A stretch of DNA of 64,000 nt from Paramyrothecium sp. XJ0827 (Eukaryota; Ascomycota; Sordariomycetes; Hypocreales; Stachybotryaceae). Positions 11,562 through 22,359 of the stretch are shown one piece after another; within the stretch, counting starts at the first letter, position 1, and each line of letters starts with the position of its first letter. The stretch covers positions 2,356,001 through 2,420,000 of the forward strand of contig JAJFPB010000004.1 of NCBI GenBank assembly GCA_020881915.1, read 5' to 3'. The notes under the pieces are model-generated. The model was not told the DNA's origin, did no database searches, and saw nothing but the letters and a program-made list of their open reading frames with translations. The translations under genes were made by a program, and so were the position numbers.

Positions 11562-12056
11562 GATATCCTTGGGTTGTAACAATCAAAGCATGATGGGACG
11601 GCGTTTTGGAGTAATACGGGCTCACCTATTGTCATATTCGGGCTATCAGCTTACAATAATCACTAGGACCGGCCAATACGATGTGACCAATGGAATACCA
11701 CAATGACCAATCATTCTCCCGTTCAAATGCCTTGAAATATTGCCTGTAATGATATTTCAATTGGGGGTATCTTGAATAGTCCCAGGATGGTAGCAGACGC
11801 TGTTCCGCAAAGCCCGCTCATTCCAGCTCCCAACCACTATGCTCCTCGCGTCAACCTATATATACATCTACATCCAGATTCCATGGCAACCATAAGCGAT
11901 GGAAGCTACTCGGTGCTTATGTACATAGTGAAATGCAAACCCCCACCCGGACACCCAGAACCATATGCTTTGACAGAAGGAAAATGCTTCAGCTGAGAGT
12001 GATACATAAAGAGATTTGCCGAGTACCGGTATGTGCGTGCTGATAAAAAAAAGCGT
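11562..12056. other. Intergenic gap between convergent genes
   Basis: Shared 3' flank of the RRM gene and the transporter gene. It is fairly AT-rich and contains TATATATACATC-like sequence near 11858. No coding signal was seen. Confidence 0.55.
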
Positions 12057-13980
12057 TTATCTGCGTTCGCCTCCTTGCGAGGTTGATCCTACCAGACTGT
12101 GATCGATGTCTTCGTCTGAAATGGCCAACGTGGGTTTCGGGTCGGTGCTAGGACGTAACAAGCCAGCTGTCTCCTCGGCAACGTCGTCGTTCTCGGCGTC
12201 ACTGGCGGAGCCGCTTGAGGGAGACGATGCCTCGGCCTCGGCTTGACGGGCATGCGCTTCCTTCTGGGCTTCTTGGCGCATGCTTGTGATTTTAATGTAA
12301 TTGTAGGCTACGATAGCAGCCAAGGTGGTCAGGAGACCAACGAAGTTGATAGCAGTAAGCCTGTCGTGGAAGACAACCGAGGCCGCTGAAATGGTGACGA
12401 CCTCTTTGAAGATGCCTGCGATGGATAAGGTGACCACCGAGGTACGTTGCAGGAGCGCAAACTCGGAAGCGGTCATCAAGAAAGCAATACAACCAGGGAA
12501 GAGGAGGAAGAGAGGTGCAAGCAGAGCACCGTATTCTTCCACGAGAGTGCTAAAGCCCTCGAACAATGGGCCAAAGCCTTCGACGGGGATGGCGAGACCA
12601 AATAGGATAAGAAACATGACAGGCGTCAGGAAGAAGATGCTAGAGAAGGGATTCGAGGTCGAGGGATTGCGCAGCAGGAGGATCTGAGTCAAGCCCCAGC
12701 GGAAGCCAGAGAAGAAGGCCGCTGAGATGACAAGGATGAAGCCGCCGAGCTTGAACTCGACCTCGCCAAAGACCATGAGGATGACACCCAGGGTCATGGT
12801 GGCAATAATGGCAACCAGACGCCACGTAGGCTTCTCGAGACGGAACACAAAGGCGAACAGAAGGACGAAAGCGAGAGAGGATGATTTACACATCGCTGTA
12901 ACGAGAGTTTAGCATAAAATCCCAGAACAAAACTGCTGCGCAGGAAGAGCTTACTGTAGAAGGTGAGGCTCACAAACTTGAGCGACATGTTTCCGAGACC
13001 GATGTCCAGCCCAGTTGCCGCACCGCAGGGCCCAACTCTCGTCAAGTAGAAGAACTTGGTCATGCCCGAGCCATTGGGCTCCGTCTCGTGCCTCGAGCGG
13101 CCGAGGTTGGAACCGCGGTGCGCATTCGGCCGGAGAGAGGGCACGAAGAAAAGGACGAGGCCCGAGAGGGCGAATTGCACGAGCATGTGCATTGATGTTG
13201 TGAACAGGGGAAATGCGAAGTTCAGGCGCTTCTTGTCAAACATCCATTTGTTGTACTGTAAACAATGACAGCGGTCAGCGTTGAGTCGAGGCCGACGAGG
13301 TCGGGGGTTTCGGGGGGAGTACTCACAAGTGAAATGGATAGCGAGAAAAGGTACCAAAGGAGAATCAGGACGCAATTGATGAACAACTTCTTGACGATGC
13401 CCTTGTCCAATTCTTTCTGCTCATCAGAGGTGACGCTCTTCTCTCTGGCTATACGCTGATCGAGCCTGGTATTCCTCCGGCGTCTCCTTTGCCGCCGTTC
13501 CCTGTCGCCCTTGGTCAGACCGGTTTCTTCGTCGTCGTGAAGGTCCTCGTCGCTGTAGCTGTCTCTGCGCTGATCGTCGTTCTGCAGCACTGGATCGGTA
13601 AAGGAGTCCGGCTCCTCGGATATCCTGGGATCATCTGCTTGTGGTTTCCGCAGGCTCTGGGCCCTCGGTCGGCCTTGGAGGGAGCTGGGACCAGCAGTCT
13701 GAGCGACCGGGCTCATGAGACTGTTCTTGCGCCTCCTGTGGTTGGGAACCGGCTCCATCTCGATGTCGTTGTCGGCGGAAGCGCGGCCGTCAAGGGACGA
13801 AGTGGCTAGGGGAGGAGGCGCCGCAGATGTACTGAACGCCGCAGCGGTGGTAGCAGCTGTCGGTGATCGATGGGCGTCTGACAGGGGGTAGTCGGCGGCA
13901 GTGGGAGAATCGATTGATATGGGAGAAGGAGTCGGGACGGGGGAGGAGGACGACACGGAGGGAGGAGAGCTGGCCGGCAT
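12057..13980 (-). CDS. SLC35C2-type nucleotide-sugar/triose-phosphate transporter family protein
   Basis: Multi-span membrane transporter of the drug/metabolite superfamily (TPT/SLC35 branch), probably in Golgi or ER membranes; the substrate cannot be read from sequence. Exons 13980-13327, 13255-12955 and 12895-12057 join in phase to 597 residues, with introns of 71 and 59 nt. Residues 1-190 are a disordered Ser/Pro/Thr- and Arg-rich cytosolic region. Membrane segments start near residue 200 (FINCVLILLWYLFSLSISL). They are followed by the family landmarks YNKWMFDKKRLNFAFPL, DIGLGNMSLKFVSLTFYT and TMCKSSSLAFVLLFAFVFRLE. The last third holds further hydrophobic helices, ending in an acidic soluble tail. 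Long N-terminal extensions of this kind are common in filamentous fungal members. It diverges from the GH15 gene. Confidence 0.88.
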
Positions 13981-15763
13981 GACGGGTCTCTCATGAGATG
14001 TCTTGAATGCTTGTCAGCTCTCGGCTCGTGCTGGTGGATAACAATGGACCGCAGCCTCCGTTGGACTGGGTACTGTTACGACTGTAGCGCAGCGCTGCTG
14101 ATCCAGACCGCACAACTGGCATGGGGGGGATGAGACTAGGCCTGGGACTGGACTGGGGTTGAACAGACAAGAGGTTGCTGATGGTTGGCTGGAGCTGCAA
14201 GTCCCTGGCGGTTCAGGGACCCTCCAATTAACGGGGGGCCGCGTGCGGTGGGGCATGACAGCTTCGGTACGAAAGAGATACGCGTACATACCAGCCCCTG
14301 AATGGGCATCGTCGAGCGTGCCAGTGTATTTTCAAGTACTGCAGGTTTGCACCACTCCCTCAACCATGGTGCGCCAGTCGGTACCTTGAGGGATCCTGAG
14401 CTTGGCGTAGAACCGATTTGCTGTTCTATTCCTCCCTAGTAGCTGTCTGTGAGGTGGGTGTAAGGTAAAGAGATGCGCGAACTACTTTGGATACTTTCAT
14501 CATTTTATCATGGTATAAATTTAGAGAGAATGTCGAATAAAAATACAACAGAACTCGACTCAAATTTGTGATCAATAGCAGAATTTTATACAAGGTATCG
14601 TCCTCGTAAGGTATTCGACTTTTAAGACCCCACTCATTGCTTCACGTTCCTCAATTATTACCTGCAAATACTCCCGATACCTACCTCAAGGTGCCACGCT
14701 TTTGTCCTGCGTGAGGTAAAGTAAGGTAGTATACCAGAGGTGGGTGGCTTCATCATGTGCAGGTGTATGTGCATGTGCCATGGCTGGAATCACAACGGGA
14801 TTTCCAGTCACCTGCACTGGTCAGTGGCGCACACTCCAAGATGTAAGGGGGAGGGGCGGGCGAGTGGATCATTGTTCCGTCCGCACTAAGATGCCACAAC
14901 CCGGCGAGGTGGAACATTGCCTGCATTTCCGAAAGGCCAGAACGAGAAGCCCTAGCATTTGTTTCTCGCAGCTTTGGTTGTCTGTGTTTCACATGTCTCC
15001 TTCGTCCAGTGGACGCTCCGGGCTCATGTCAAGGGTACGGACCCTTCCAAGATCCAAATCATGGGAAATAAGGTACCTAGCAGCACCCTCACCGTAATTT
15101 AAAAGGAATAGAACAGTGATATCGCCGTTATGACCACTGAACAGACTGACGGTAATTCTAACCATTGATCAAAACGGTGATATCGGTGTTTTATCCCTGA
15201 CGAGCCACCAGGGGTAGGCTCGTCGGTACCTTAGGTATCTTACTTAAGGGATCTTAGATGCCTACCTTACCGGTAGCTTGGACCTAGCAGCTCTCGTCTG
15301 AGACAGATTTGCCGAACCGACCCATGTTCCTCTATGTCAATGTTGCTGAGATTTCCGATCCCAAGAACGCTCGTCCTTACTGCGGGCGCATCAAAGCTCA
15401 AGATGGTCCATGTCTATGCAGTTTCTGACTTAAACTTGTTCCGAAGCAAGCCCGTCAGCTCTAGAATATTACTTTATGTGTTCAGGTAGCATTGAACGAA
15501 GTTCTCTCCTACCTTGCCCGTCTTTGATAGGCAACTTCATAGCTTCTGTCTGCCGAAAGTGTGGGGTAACTCCTACCTTAGTGGCGGGGACTGGACTTCA
15601 AAGTCGTGACGTACGGTGCAGGCTAAGCTCCCGTAGTGGGCATTTAGATCTCGTGTGAGACGAGTAGCACGGCAACCCAACCGTTACATTATACCAGTAC
15701 TTCAATTGCGTCTCAACAGCTTGCGGCTCGGCCGAGTGACAAACAAGGGGATAATTACTCCAA
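13981..15763. other. 1.8 kb intergenic gap between divergent genes
   Basis: Upstream regions of the transporter and GH15 genes. It contains TACCT/GGTA motif copies at 14677-14732 and a dense group at 15219-15285. A duplicated short element with core GATATCG lies near 15118-15127 and 15178-15187. No gene recognised. Confidence 0.55.
15219..15285. repeat. Dense group of GGTACC / TTAGGTA / CCTACCTTA motifs
   Basis: GGTACCTTAGGTATCTTACT followed by TTAAGGGATC, CCTACCTTACCGGTA and similar words make a compact block of the motif family that also occurs in other intergenic regions of this window. Confidence 0.55.
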
Positions 15764-18205
15764 ATGGCTGCTCAAGGCTCGACGGTGCACCCGGGACGCT
15801 CCCGCCGCGCTCAGACGGGAGGCTATCTCCCCATTGAGGACTATGGCATGGTTGGTAACATGCACACATGTGCACTGATCGGCATCGACGGAAGCGTCGA
15901 CTTCATGTGCTGGTAAGCTTGCAGCATCTCTGGGCTGCCCGTAGGACACCGTAGAACGCATTGCTTAAATAAATTCAGGCCCGACTTCGACTCTCCTAGC
16001 GTCTTCTGTCGTTTACTGGACAAGGACAAGGGCGGCCACTTCAGCATCGCTCCGCCCAACGATGTCATCTGCACCACCAAGCAGCAATACCTCCCTTCAT
16101 CCTGCATTCTCCAGACTCGTTATATTCACGAAGATGGCGTCATCGATCTCGTCGACTTCTTTCCCCGGCCCAAAAATGCTCAGGTCATGACCAGAGGTTA
16201 CAAGCATAGCGCCTACAGGGAAGCCACCAAGGTCCAGGAGGAACTGAAGAAGTGGCTAGTTCGAAGAGTCGACTGCATTCGTGGTTCCATGACCCTCGGT
16301 AGGTCTTCACTTCCCCATGCCTTCGCTTTCTGTTTCACCAATGCTAAATCACGTAGACGTGGAGATCTTCCCTGCATTTGGATATGGCAAGGAGGCACAC
16401 ACAACGACCATTTGCCAGGAAACCCACAGCGCCGAGGTTCTTGAGAGCAAGGTTGCTACCTTTCATAGCGGAGACACAAAGCTCCAGCTTGATGTGGCTG
16501 TCGATCTCGGCGAGGGTGACACCAGTCAGCCGGCGATTTGTTTCAAGAAGAAGACCCGTGATGGCATGCTTGGGGAGGGCGTCGTGGGTCAGATCGTTAT
16601 CCACGAGGGCCAGGCTATCTCGTTCATCTTGAGGAATGATATGCCGAACCATGTCACCAAACATATCACGACTGCCGTTGTCGACCAGCAACAACATGAC
16701 ACCCAGACCTTCTGGTACAATTTCATCTCCCAGTCCAGGTATAAAGGCCGCTGGAGAGAGGTCGTGTCTAGGAGTCTGATGATCCTGAAGATGATGACTT
16801 ATGGTAAGACTTGGTCGACTGGTCGAAAGAAATGACTGACCATCTCTGCAGAACCAACGGGTGCCATTATTGCCGCACCTACTTTCTCCATTCCTGAGGA
16901 TATAGGAGGTGTACGAAACTGGGACTATCGTTACTCCTGGGTGAGGGACGCTAGTTTCACCATTTATATCCTGCTGCGCATGGGCTTCAAAGCCGAGGCG
17001 GATGCATACATGGAATTCATCATGGACCGATTTGTTCATTCTCGCGGGCCCGACGGCGGTCTGCCCATCATGTTCACCATCCGCGGTGAGACTGACATCC
17101 CGGAATTGACGCTTGACCATCTCGAAGGCTATCGCGGGAGCAGCCCCGTTCGCATCGGCAATGGAGCAGCATTCCACCAGCAGTTTGACATTTACGGCGA
17201 GTTGATGGACGCTATCTACTTGTACAACAAGTACGGCAAGCCTGTGCCATGGGATGTTTGGCGGTCTGTGAGGGAACTCTTGGGTATACAATTAATCACT
17301 GGGTTCGAAAGAGTCTATATACTAACTGATTATTACAGACTATGTTTTGACCGTCGTGAACAGTAAGTTTGCAGCTGTGAAGACCTGAACTTTTTCCAAT
17401 GACAAAACACAGAACCGGACATGTCGATCTGGGAAGTACGCAATAACAAGCAAAACTTCACCTACTCAAAGATCATGCTTTGGGTTGCTTTCGACAGAGG
17501 GCTCCGCTTGGCAGATAAGAGGTGCTTCCCATGCCCCAACCGCGATAATTGGCGTAAGGCCAGGGATAACCTATACGAGGAAATCATGGAAAAAGGTTTG
17601 TTTCAGACGACTTCAAGGAGCCTTTATCGTCTGACCTTTGAGTAGGCTACAACGTGGAGAAACAATGTTTTGTGCAAAGCTACGAAAACAACACGATGCT
17701 CGACTCTTCTATTCTGATTGCACCTTTAGTCTTCTTCATCTCGCCATGCGACCCACGCTTCATTAGCACCCTCGATCAGATCCTGTTGCCTCCCGAGAAG
17801 GGTGGCTTGACCAGCACGGGTCTAGTGTACCGCTACGACACAGAGCTCTCTGACGATGGTATGGTTTTCCACCTTTTACCCAACCCCCGACGTGCTTTGG
17901 CTGACCGGATGGTTTGTGTATGATCAGGAGTAGGAGGACGCGAGGGTGCATTCAGCATGTGCACATTCTGGCTCGTGGAAGCGATGACACGAGCAAGCGT
18001 CTACGAGCCCAAGTATCTACCACGCGCCGTGAACCTGTTCCAGAACATGCTCAGCTTCTCAAACCACCTGTGTATGTTCTCCGAGGAGATTGCGCGTACG
18101 GGTGAGCAGCTGGGGAACACACCGCAGGCATTTAGTCACTTGGCGCTTATCAGTGCCGCATTTAACCTAGATCGTGCCGCTGAAGGCTGGACCGAGACCA
18201 GATGA
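15764..18205 (+). CDS. GH15-family alpha-glucan/trehalose hydrolase of bacterial type
   Basis: Glycoside hydrolase family 15 (alpha/alpha)6-barrel enzyme, inverting; family members act on glucans, dextrins or trehalose. Eight exons join in phase: 15764-15912, 15979-16298, 16357-16803, 16852-17283, 17339-17362, 17413-17595, 17646-17858 and 17928-18205. The product is 681 residues. Residues 20-60 ([20 protein letters not shown], then [20 protein letters not shown]) match the N-terminal GH15 trehalase-like domain. The catalytic domain shows [14 protein letters not shown] (about 328-341), [19 protein letters not shown] and, near the C-terminus, [20 protein letters not shown] (641-660). These carry the expected acid/base glutamates. 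This pattern is that of bacterial and intracellular GH15 proteins rather than secreted fungal glucoamylase. No signal peptide or starch-binding domain is present. Substrate is uncertain. Confidence 0.93.
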
Positions 18206-18535
18206 TGCAGTGTCTTCACGTATGTCAATGGATGGGAGCACCAATGCAATAATAGTAATTGAATGCGGATTTGCTGCTGCAAAACGGGCAACGTAACACT
18301 TGTTGTATGTGACTTTGTGACGATGTCGTTAAATAGTAAGCAAAAGACGTAGGCTTGTATTTGCGGCATAGCTCTTTGCGCTGTTTGCATGGTCCTGATC
18401 CAGCCCAGCCATGAGAATGAGGTTGATCCACAGCATAGCAAAACTGCATCCCAATGTAGAAGTAAGAAACGCCAAAGTCGCCGTTTGACTTGTTGCAAAC
18501 AGCCGGGAGAATCCTCTTGGGGGTTCCTTAAGCTC
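18206..18535. other. Intergenic gap
   Basis: 3' flank of the GH15 gene and of the small unknown gene on the other strand. Nothing distinctive was seen. Confidence 0.5.
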
Positions 18536-18850
18536 CTACTTGAGCCCAACTGCTTCATTGGCCCCGCGTCTCGCACCGTCGACAGCGCCGTCATAGTCTG
18601 GCCAGAGCTCATGGAACGCTTGCCGACAGTGCTCAAGCTTCTCTCTTGCCGACTGCAGCTTGAGTTCCAGGCCGATACACTTGTCGCAACGACGGGGGAT
18701 CTTTCTCGAGTGAAAGCCGTGGGGCGTGCGAGAGACGCAGTCGAAGGGAAGCACTCCATCCAAAAAGTCCTGAGCGACAACGCAACGCTTGGCGCGCTGG
18801 CCCCAGGTCTCATGCTTGCACGAGAACAGCGTGCGCGCGTAGGTGCACAT
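18536..18850 (-). CDS. Small Cys-rich hypothetical protein
   Basis: A 104-residue frame beginning at an ATG (18850). I do not recognise a function. It has eight cysteines arranged as short motifs: CKHETWG near residue 10, CVSRTP mid-protein, and CDKC near residues 57-60. A Lys/Arg/Glu-rich helix-like stretch follows. The C...CKH...C...CDKC layout resembles a loosely defined group of small filamentous-fungal proteins that may bind zinc; that is inference. There is no signal peptide. The gene could have an additional 5' exon. Its composition and coherent sequence argue for a real gene over chance, but only moderately. Confidence 0.5.
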   Translation of the reverse strand: MCTYARTLFSCKHETWGQRAKRCVVAQDFLDGVLPFDCVSRTPHGFHSRKIPRRCDKCIGLELKLQSAREKLEHCRQAFHELWPDYDGAVDGARRGANEAVGLK

Positions 18851-19259
18851 GCTGCCGGCGGAAAGCGTGGTTCGAGCCCCTGTGACAAGTTGATATCAGG
18901 ATGTCGAATGAAAGGGTGTTGCAAACGTGTAGATACCTATGGACGCTGAGATGCTCTGGTGTTGAACGATGCAACCATCCCCATAACCAAACCACGTTTG
19001 AGCTTCAAGAAGCAAGGTGAATTTCTTTCGCATTATAAGCTCTCCCAATATGCTATTAGCCTACGTAGTCTGCAGGTAGCCGTTTCCGTCGGAAGATCCG
19101 AGCCCTGGAACGTGCTCTGAACGGGAGTTGTTATTCAAGAAACTTCCTCCATAGATGAGTTCATCCTGCCCGTCTTGGGCTCAAGCTATTAAGAGCAGCA
19201 GCTTCGATCAAGGTGGTCTTGGATTCTGGCGGCATGATGAGCCCATTCGGTGTGTATAT
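18851..19259. other. Intergenic gap
   Basis: Promoter side of the small Cys-rich gene and 3' flank of the HAD phosphatase gene. No other feature was recognised. Confidence 0.5.
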
Positions 19260-20078
19260 TCATGCAGGAAGCCTCCCGCTCTTCAGCACTTCATAGAAGT
19301 CTCGCGCCCAGCTCACCGCTGCCCTGGTACGAGCCGTACCAATGTGCGGGACCGGCGACCCAATCCTGCGAAGGGTTTTGATCAGCGAGCAAGTCTCGTC
19401 TGAAGAAATGGCGACGCCTCCGCAAAGCAGGCACTCCATGTCCGTCGTGGAGTCTCCAAAGTAGAGCACGTCACTCTTGTCCCCTCCTTGGCTCTTGAGT
19501 ATGTGCTCAAGACATCGTAGCTTGTCTTCCGAGTTTGTCATCGTTTCTCCAAGGAAGCCTGGGCCCTCGACTTTTCCGGACCCCGATACCTCATTGGCAA
19601 AAACTGATATGTCGAGGGGGTGAAGGACCCCGCGAATAAAGGCAGCAGACCAGTTCACCGAGATGATGGCGACCTTCCAGTTTTGCCGTCGAGCCAGCTC
19701 AATGAGTTCCTTGAAGCCATCCCGAATGACGACCTTGCCACTCTTCACGGCATCGGCACCCATTTCGAACAACTCAGTCGTGCCCAAGCCCGCGAAGACG
19801 CCAGACGACTGGATACGTGCCAGCGAGGCCTCCTCAGCGCCTTTCATCCCCCTGAGGAACTCAACCTCGTTGCCGACCGATAGTCGCTCATGCTCAGGAA
19901 TGTAGTAGGCATCCTTGTATTTTAACCAGTCGTCGATGTAGCTCTTCACCACCTGGTCCCACGTCTCTTGCAGGTCAGTGGTCCCACGAGACTTGTGGAA
20001 GGCAATGGCGGCATTTGCTAGCTCGCCAATTGTGTCCTTCTCGGTGATTGTGCCATCAAAGTCGAAGACGAGGTGCAT
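19260..20078 (-). CDS. HAD-superfamily phosphatase-like protein
   Basis: Haloacid dehalogenase-fold hydrolase, probably a small-molecule phosphatase; the substrate is unknown. The single exon gives 272 residues from the ATG at 20078. Motif I, DFDGTITEKDT, supplies the nucleophile and acid Asp (D6 and D8). Motif II/III is in the region IELARRQNWKVAIISVNWS. Motif IV, YFGDSTTDMECLL, lies near residue 220 and gives the metal-binding acidic pair. The helical cap is residues 20-110. This architecture is like PSP/Thi-type eukaryotic HAD proteins and yeast Cto1-like proteins. It has no signal peptide or membrane segment. It diverges from nothing close: its promoter faces the 3' end of TFG2. Confidence 0.88.
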   Translation of the reverse strand: MHLVFDFDGTITEKDTIGELANAAIAFHKSRGTTDLQETWDQVVKSYIDDWLKYKDAYYIPEHERLSVGNEVEFLRGMKGAEEASLARIQSSGVFAGLGTTELFEMGADAVKSGKVVIRDGFKELIELARRQNWKVAIISVNWSAAFIRGVLHPLDISVFANEVSGSGKVEGPGFLGETMTNSEDKLRCLEHILKSQGGDKSDVLYFGDSTTDMECLLCGGVAISSDETCSLIKTLRRIGSPVPHIGTARTRAAVSWARDFYEVLKSGRLPA

Positions 20079-20432
20079 GGTCGCAGCTGCTCATTGGATT
20101 GCTCACTTCGTATCGAAACACAACAGATGCGGTCCTTCGTAGTTGTGGAAAAATGACGTGGGCGTAACCAGGATAGGCCATCTTGGCTGAGCTAATAAAC
20201 ACTGGTCGTTCAACGACCCCGTTCTCATAGTCATTAGGCAGGCGTTTCATTTAGAGCTTCGAAACCAAGTATACAAGTACTCCTAAGAAGATAGTGTTTA
20301 TTGTTTTAATCTTCGTAAAAAGGGTATCACATTCTAGAGGTTGTTCCAAGACCTCATCAATTCCTAAGAACGCCGGCATCGCCTCAGCTAAGCTTGAGGC
20401 CAAACTAAAGAGAAGTGAAAAGAAGAAGTTTG
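20079..20432. other. Intergenic gap
   Basis: Promoter of the HAD gene and 3' flank of TFG2. It is AT-rich between 20260 and 20420. No other feature was recognised. Confidence 0.5.
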
Positions 20433-21671
20433 TCATGTCAGAATGACATCCTCCATCTCTTCACCCTCATCATCTCCTCCATCGTCGGCGGCTTCAGCGG
20501 CAGCCTCCTTCGACTCGCTGCCTCCCTTATCACGATACGCGTCACTCAAGCTGTAGGTGTTGGCAAATGGTCCGCTCTTGATCAGAACGGCAACCTCCTC
20601 CAAAACCTGCCGGAGATAAGCGTCTGGCTGCTGTGTTTTTTGCCGAAGAGCCTTCATAGACCAATACTGATACTCCTTGAAGCACTCGAAGATAAGATCC
20701 AAGAGCTGGTCCTTCGGGATACGAGCAGCCTTGAAAACCTCGCCCTTCTTGGGCTTGTTTTGCTGAGTAGGGTGTTTCTGACCAAAGGTGAGCATATTTG
20801 CCGACAGAACTTATTATCATACAGATAACACTTACGGAAAAGCTTGTTCCCCAGTTGACGGCACCGATCGAGCCAGGATTGACAATCGAGGTTGCCTTGT
20901 TTCTGCTGATAATCTGCAGTTTCGACCTGTTGTTTTCGGCATCAAAGATGCGCTGCGCTAGGAGCCGCTCCTCTTCTTGCACATTTCGAGGTTCGACGCG
21001 TACATCATATCGTATTTTACCGAAAACTTTGGTCCGCTCTATCATGCATTATCAGCTTCTGCATCATCGGATGGGGTTTAACATCAACAATGCTCACTCG
21101 GAATGGCCTTGCGGTAGTACGGCTGATACCTGCTGCGGCGGTCGTATGTCCGCTTTTCGCCTTCATTCTGTTTGGCCCTCAACAGCGAGCTCGGAATGCC
21201 AGCCTTTGTGGCCTCTGCCCGCGCCTTGTTCCTCGCCTTGAAGCCAGGAAGATCTTCCTCGCTGAAGATGAAGTGGTTGTTGACGTTTCGGTCCAGGACC
21301 TCCAAATCATATTCTTTCGGCAGACCCTGGTGTTCCGGGCAGTTGGCGCTTAGGAGCATGCGGAGCTTCGTATCCTCACGGGTGCCGCCTTCGACGCTGG
21401 CATCAGGCACCGGCTCGTTCCAGGTGCGCAACGTGCCAATCTGGATTTCATCATCGTCGCCAAGCTTCTCTGTCAGCTTCGCCCAAGCTTCCCACATGGT
21501 TTTCGGCACGCGTGCAAGGTATAGAGTTTCGAAGCAATTGTTCAGCGCATTCTTGTCGTAGAAGTCGAGGTCACCGGCATCCTCGTAGAGGTCTTCTTCG
21601 TCAATGCCAGCGGGCGCATCCGAAGGCTCTGGCTTGATGAACTCTTGCTTGACGAAATCGGATCCCTCCAT
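20433..21671 (-). CDS. TFG2: Transcription initiation factor TFIIF subunit beta
   Basis: Small subunit of TFIIF (RAP30/Tfg2), which escorts RNA polymerase II into the preinitiation complex and stimulates elongation. Exons 21671-21098, 21038-20836 and 20777-20433 join in phase to 373 residues. Introns are 59 and 58 nt. The N-terminal dimerisation domain includes LYLARVPKTMWEAW. The junction of exons 1 and 2 rebuilds YYRKAIPKRTKVFGKIRYDV, matching the family's conserved AIPK segment. The C-terminal winged helix includes IPKDQLLDLIFECFKEYQYW and QPDAYLRQVLEEVA. The tail is acidic. The exon 3 acceptor could shift by a few codons. The start is 688 bp from the divergent elongin A gene. Confidence 0.93.
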
Positions 21672-22359
21672 GATCGTGGTTTTAAGCGGGAGCCGCGGTT
21701 GACACTGAACAGCAGAGGAGATTGCAGGCTAGAGGCTGGTGGTGTGAAAGGGATCTTGGCGGACAAAGAAAGCTGTAGAAAGAGCAGTGTGTAAGATTGC
21801 CTTGGTGACGGCATCCAGAATGTCAAAGTCACGTTTTAGGCGCCTGTTTTTAGTGGTACCAAGAGACGCGGCAGGCTGCCCCAGTAAGGTACAGTGCATA
21901 AGGTGTCGGGTAGAGGCAGCGTCAAGCGGCGAACTCTAGTGGACCGCTTGCATGGTTGGTAAGTAGAGGTACAACTCTAGTTACCCTTATCATCGCCCGA
22001 ACATAGTACTTCTACTTTGAGGGACGTACCAGGGAGCTCAGCCCGCCTAAAGAACCCACCTGACGATCTATCTCCCTTCTTCGAGTCCCTTTGGGTGTCC
22101 AAGCACTTGGTGCTTGTCATTGTCATCACCACGCTTTGAAGACTGATGCAGCTCGAGGGCTGCGATACTTGTCAAGGGTTCAACTGTAACTTATTCAAGG
22201 TCGCTGTTGATTTGGAGCCCCCGGAGCCGACCTACTCGTCATAGTTCTGCCAGTCTCGAGACGATGCATCTCCTATCGACAATAGATGCTCGACTAGATC
22301 ATCCTAACGCTATCCCAACATAGCCAATATCATCTCGATACCGAAGCACAACCACAATA
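21672..22359. promoter_or_regulatory. Shared upstream region of TFG2 and elongin A
   Basis: Divergent intergenic region of 688 bp between two RNA polymerase II factor genes. It includes one GGTAC/TAGAGGTAC cluster near 21860-21980. The position supports a bidirectional promoter, but no specific factor site was identified. Confidence 0.45.

Noticed and set aside
18840..18900. GGTTCGAGCCC-like sequence suggesting a tRNA B box
   Set aside because: No A box, acceptor stem or anticodon loop could be placed at the right distances. Similar TTCGA words near 28431 and 30450 also fail.
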